Source: Martinezella rhizogenes (GTDB taxonomy: Bacteria; Pseudomonadota; Alphaproteobacteria; Rhizobiales; Rhizobiaceae). From it: a stretch of DNA of 64,000 bases. A program made the position numbers and the translations under genes. The notes below the pieces were generated by a model, which was not told the origin of the DNA, made no database searches, and worked only from the letters and a program-made list of their open reading frames with translations. The stretch spans positions 438,864 through 502,863 of the forward strand of contig NZ_JAPYZZ010000001.1 of NCBI RefSeq assembly GCF_027460065.1. Direction: 5' to 3'. Positions 62,699 through 64,000 of this stretch are shown here, piece by piece. Numbering within the stretch: the stretch's first letter is position 1; the number at the start of each line of letters is the position of its first letter.

Positions 62699-64000
62699 TC
62701 AAGCGCGCAGAACGCCACCTGTCGACTTCTCGACATTGCCAACGATCTTGGCCGTCAGCGCTTCGAAATCCTCATCCGTCAGGGTCTTGTCGACCGGCTG
62801 GATCTGCACTTCGATGGCAACCGACTTGCGATTTTCGCCAAGTGACGCACCCTCGAAGATATCGAAGACATTGACGCCGGTGATCAGCTTGCGATCGGCG
62901 CTCGTTGCGGCCTTGATGATGGCACCCGCCTCGACCGACTTGTCGACCACGAAGGCGAAGTCGCGCTTGACTGCCTGGAAGGGCGAAAGCTCAAGTGCGG
63001 GCTTGGTACGGGTCGCCTTCTTCTTCGGCTCCTGCATGGCATCGAGATAAATCTCGAAACCGCAATAGGCGCCGGAAACATCGAGTTCGGACAGCGTCTT
63101 CGGATGGAATTCACCGAAATAACCGAGCACGACCTTCGGGCCCATCTTGATGGTGCCGGAACGGCCGGGGTGATACCAGGAAGGCGCACCGGCTTCGATC
63201 TGCACATTGGCCATGGGCAGGCCGCAGGCCTCGAGTACCGAGAGCGCATCGGCCTTGGCGTCATAGACATCCACCGGCTTGCCGCCGCCCTTGGCAGCAT
63301 TGGACCACATGCGGCCGCTGCCCGCGAGCGAGGCCGTGCCACGGCGAACACCGCCGGCAACCCGGCGCTGCTTATCAGGCTTATCACCCTCATAGGTGCC
63401 GGAAACCTCGAAGATCGCCACGTCGCCATGGCCCTTGTCGGCATTGCGCTGGGCGGCGGTGAGAAGCCCCGGCAGCAGCGAGGGCCGCATATCCGACATG
63501 TCGGCCGCGATGGGATTGGCCAATTTCAGCGCGGGCGAACCGCCGCCGAAAAGCTTCGCCTGCGCTTCCGGAATGAAGGACCACGTGACGGCCTCCAGCA
63601 TGCCACGGCTTGCCAGGGCACGGCGCGCGGTACGCGTGCGGATCTGCAGCGTGGTCAGGATACGGCCGTTGACGGCACCGAAGTTTTCCAGCGGTTCCGG
63701 CTTGATATTGTCGACGCCGTGGATGCGCATGACTTCTTCCACCAGATCAGCCTTGCCGTCGACATCAGGACGCCAGGACGGGACGGTGACGGAAACGCGC
63801 TCGCCCGTTCCCTCGACACCGAAACCGAGGCCCTTGAGAATCGTGAGGCTCTCTTCTGCCGAAACTTCCAGACCCGTCAGGCGTTTCACTTCCGCGAGCG
63901 GGAAATCCACGACCTTGGGCTGATGGCCCTTATAACCCACGACCCGGGCTTCGCCAGCGACGCCGCCGCAGAGTTCCAGAACCAGTTCGGTGGTGCGCTC
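62699..64000 (-). CDS. pheT: phenylalanine-tRNA ligase beta subunit (5' end outside window)
   Basis: PheT with PheS charges tRNA(Phe). The window holds the C-terminal 433 codons. It shows the B5 domain with [14 protein letters not shown] and [23 protein letters not shown], the core region [19 protein letters not shown], and the C-terminal anticodon-binding (FDX-ACB) domain with [19 protein letters not shown] at 63940 (VGYKG) is not the start; the frame is open to the window edge. It shares a terminator with the second AKR gene. Confidence 0.97.
   Translation of the reverse strand, partial: ERTTELVLELCGGVAGEARVVGYKGHQPKVVDFPLAEVKRLTGLEVSAEESLTILKGLGFGVEGTGERVSVTVPSWRPDVDGKADLVEEVMRIHGVDNIKPEPLENFGAVNGRILTTLQIRTRTARRALASRGMLEAVTWSFIPEAQAKLFGGGSPALKLANPIAADMSDMRPSLLPGLLTAAQRNADKGHGDVAIFEVSGTYEGDKPDKQRRVAGGVRRGTASLAGSGRMWSNAAKGGGKPVDVYDAKADALSVLEACGLPMANVQIEAGAPSWYHPGRSGTIKMGPKVVLGYFGEFHPKTLSELDVSGAYCGFEIYLDAMQEPKKKATRTKPALELSPFQAVKRDFAFVVDKSVEAGAIIKAATSADRKLITGVNVFDIFEGASLGENRKSVAIEVQIQPVDKTLTDEDFEALTAKIVGNVEKSTGGVLRA

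Noticed and set aside
1-64000. tRNA, rRNA, CRISPR arrays, insertion sequences and prophage genes.
   Set aside because: Read-through by eye showed no cloverleaf with CCA-type ends, no regular repeat arrays, no transposase or integrase motifs and no flanking direct repeats. A covariance-model scan was not possible.

Overview
The window is a stretch of core chromosome from an alphaproteobacterium of the Rhizobiaceae, most likely an Agrobacterium of the A. tumefaciens/fabrum group. The evidence is high GC with dense, short-spaced genes, a PmtA that I recognise as the Agrobacterium phospholipid N-methyltransferase, dnaA and dnaN lying about 22 kb apart, GANTC (CcrM) sites upstream of dnaA, and a rhizobial-style ugp operon behind a Pho box. 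No insertion sequence, prophage, CRISPR array, tRNA, rRNA or replication origin was seen. Species assignment is from memory of families, not from a search.

Layout. 1-8 kb: partial hrcA (minus), then rph-rdgB-hemW (plus), then dnaA, rpsT, an enoyl-CoA hydratase and mutM (minus). dnaA has a long AT-rich upstream region. 8-11.4 kb: ubiE-ubiB and a membrane hydroxylase (plus). 11.4-14.7 kb: a MmcQ/YjbR protein, coaBC and prfC (minus). 14.7-17 kb: dut, a LysE-type exporter and cysK (plus). 17-27 kb (minus): comM-like ATPase, gshB, a cupin, ugpBAEC, an acetyltransferase, yraN and rsmI. 27-32 kb (plus): dnaN, pmtA, a phosphatase-fold protein, pyrF, a DUF1330 protein and an NDUFA9-like protein. 32-38.5 kb: a 51-residue exported peptide, uppP (minus), a GST-fold protein, queG with no standard start codon, an SDR, an RlpA-like protein and an RsmB-type methyltransferase.

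38.5-43.7 kb holds the most interesting unit: imelysin, di-haem DUF1111 protein, second imelysin and Tat-exported DUF1513 protein, preceded by a strong dyad that resembles an iron-responsive operator. It looks like a complete periplasmic iron-handling module without the EfeU permease. 43.8-50.5 kb: tspO, a thioesterase, a nucleosidase, guaA, a 2'-5' RNA ligase-like protein, a 55-residue protein, an ArsC-like protein, a YbaK protein and an M29 aminopeptidase. 50.5-54 kb: a divergent EamA/MarR pair with a palindromic operator, and a GntR regulator with an enolase-superfamily enzyme. 54-64 kb: xseA, two small membrane proteins, a Gfo/Idh/MocA oxidoreductase, an isochorismatase-like hydrolase with its AraC regulator, two aldo-keto reductases, a GNAT and a LysR protein, and partial pheT.

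Regulatory signals supported by the bases themselves are a triple-repeat Pho box before ugpB, a long hairpin between ugpB and ugpA, operators for the MarR and GntR regulators, nested dyads before the rlpA-like gene, and several bidirectional intrinsic terminators. All motif assignments are by eye.
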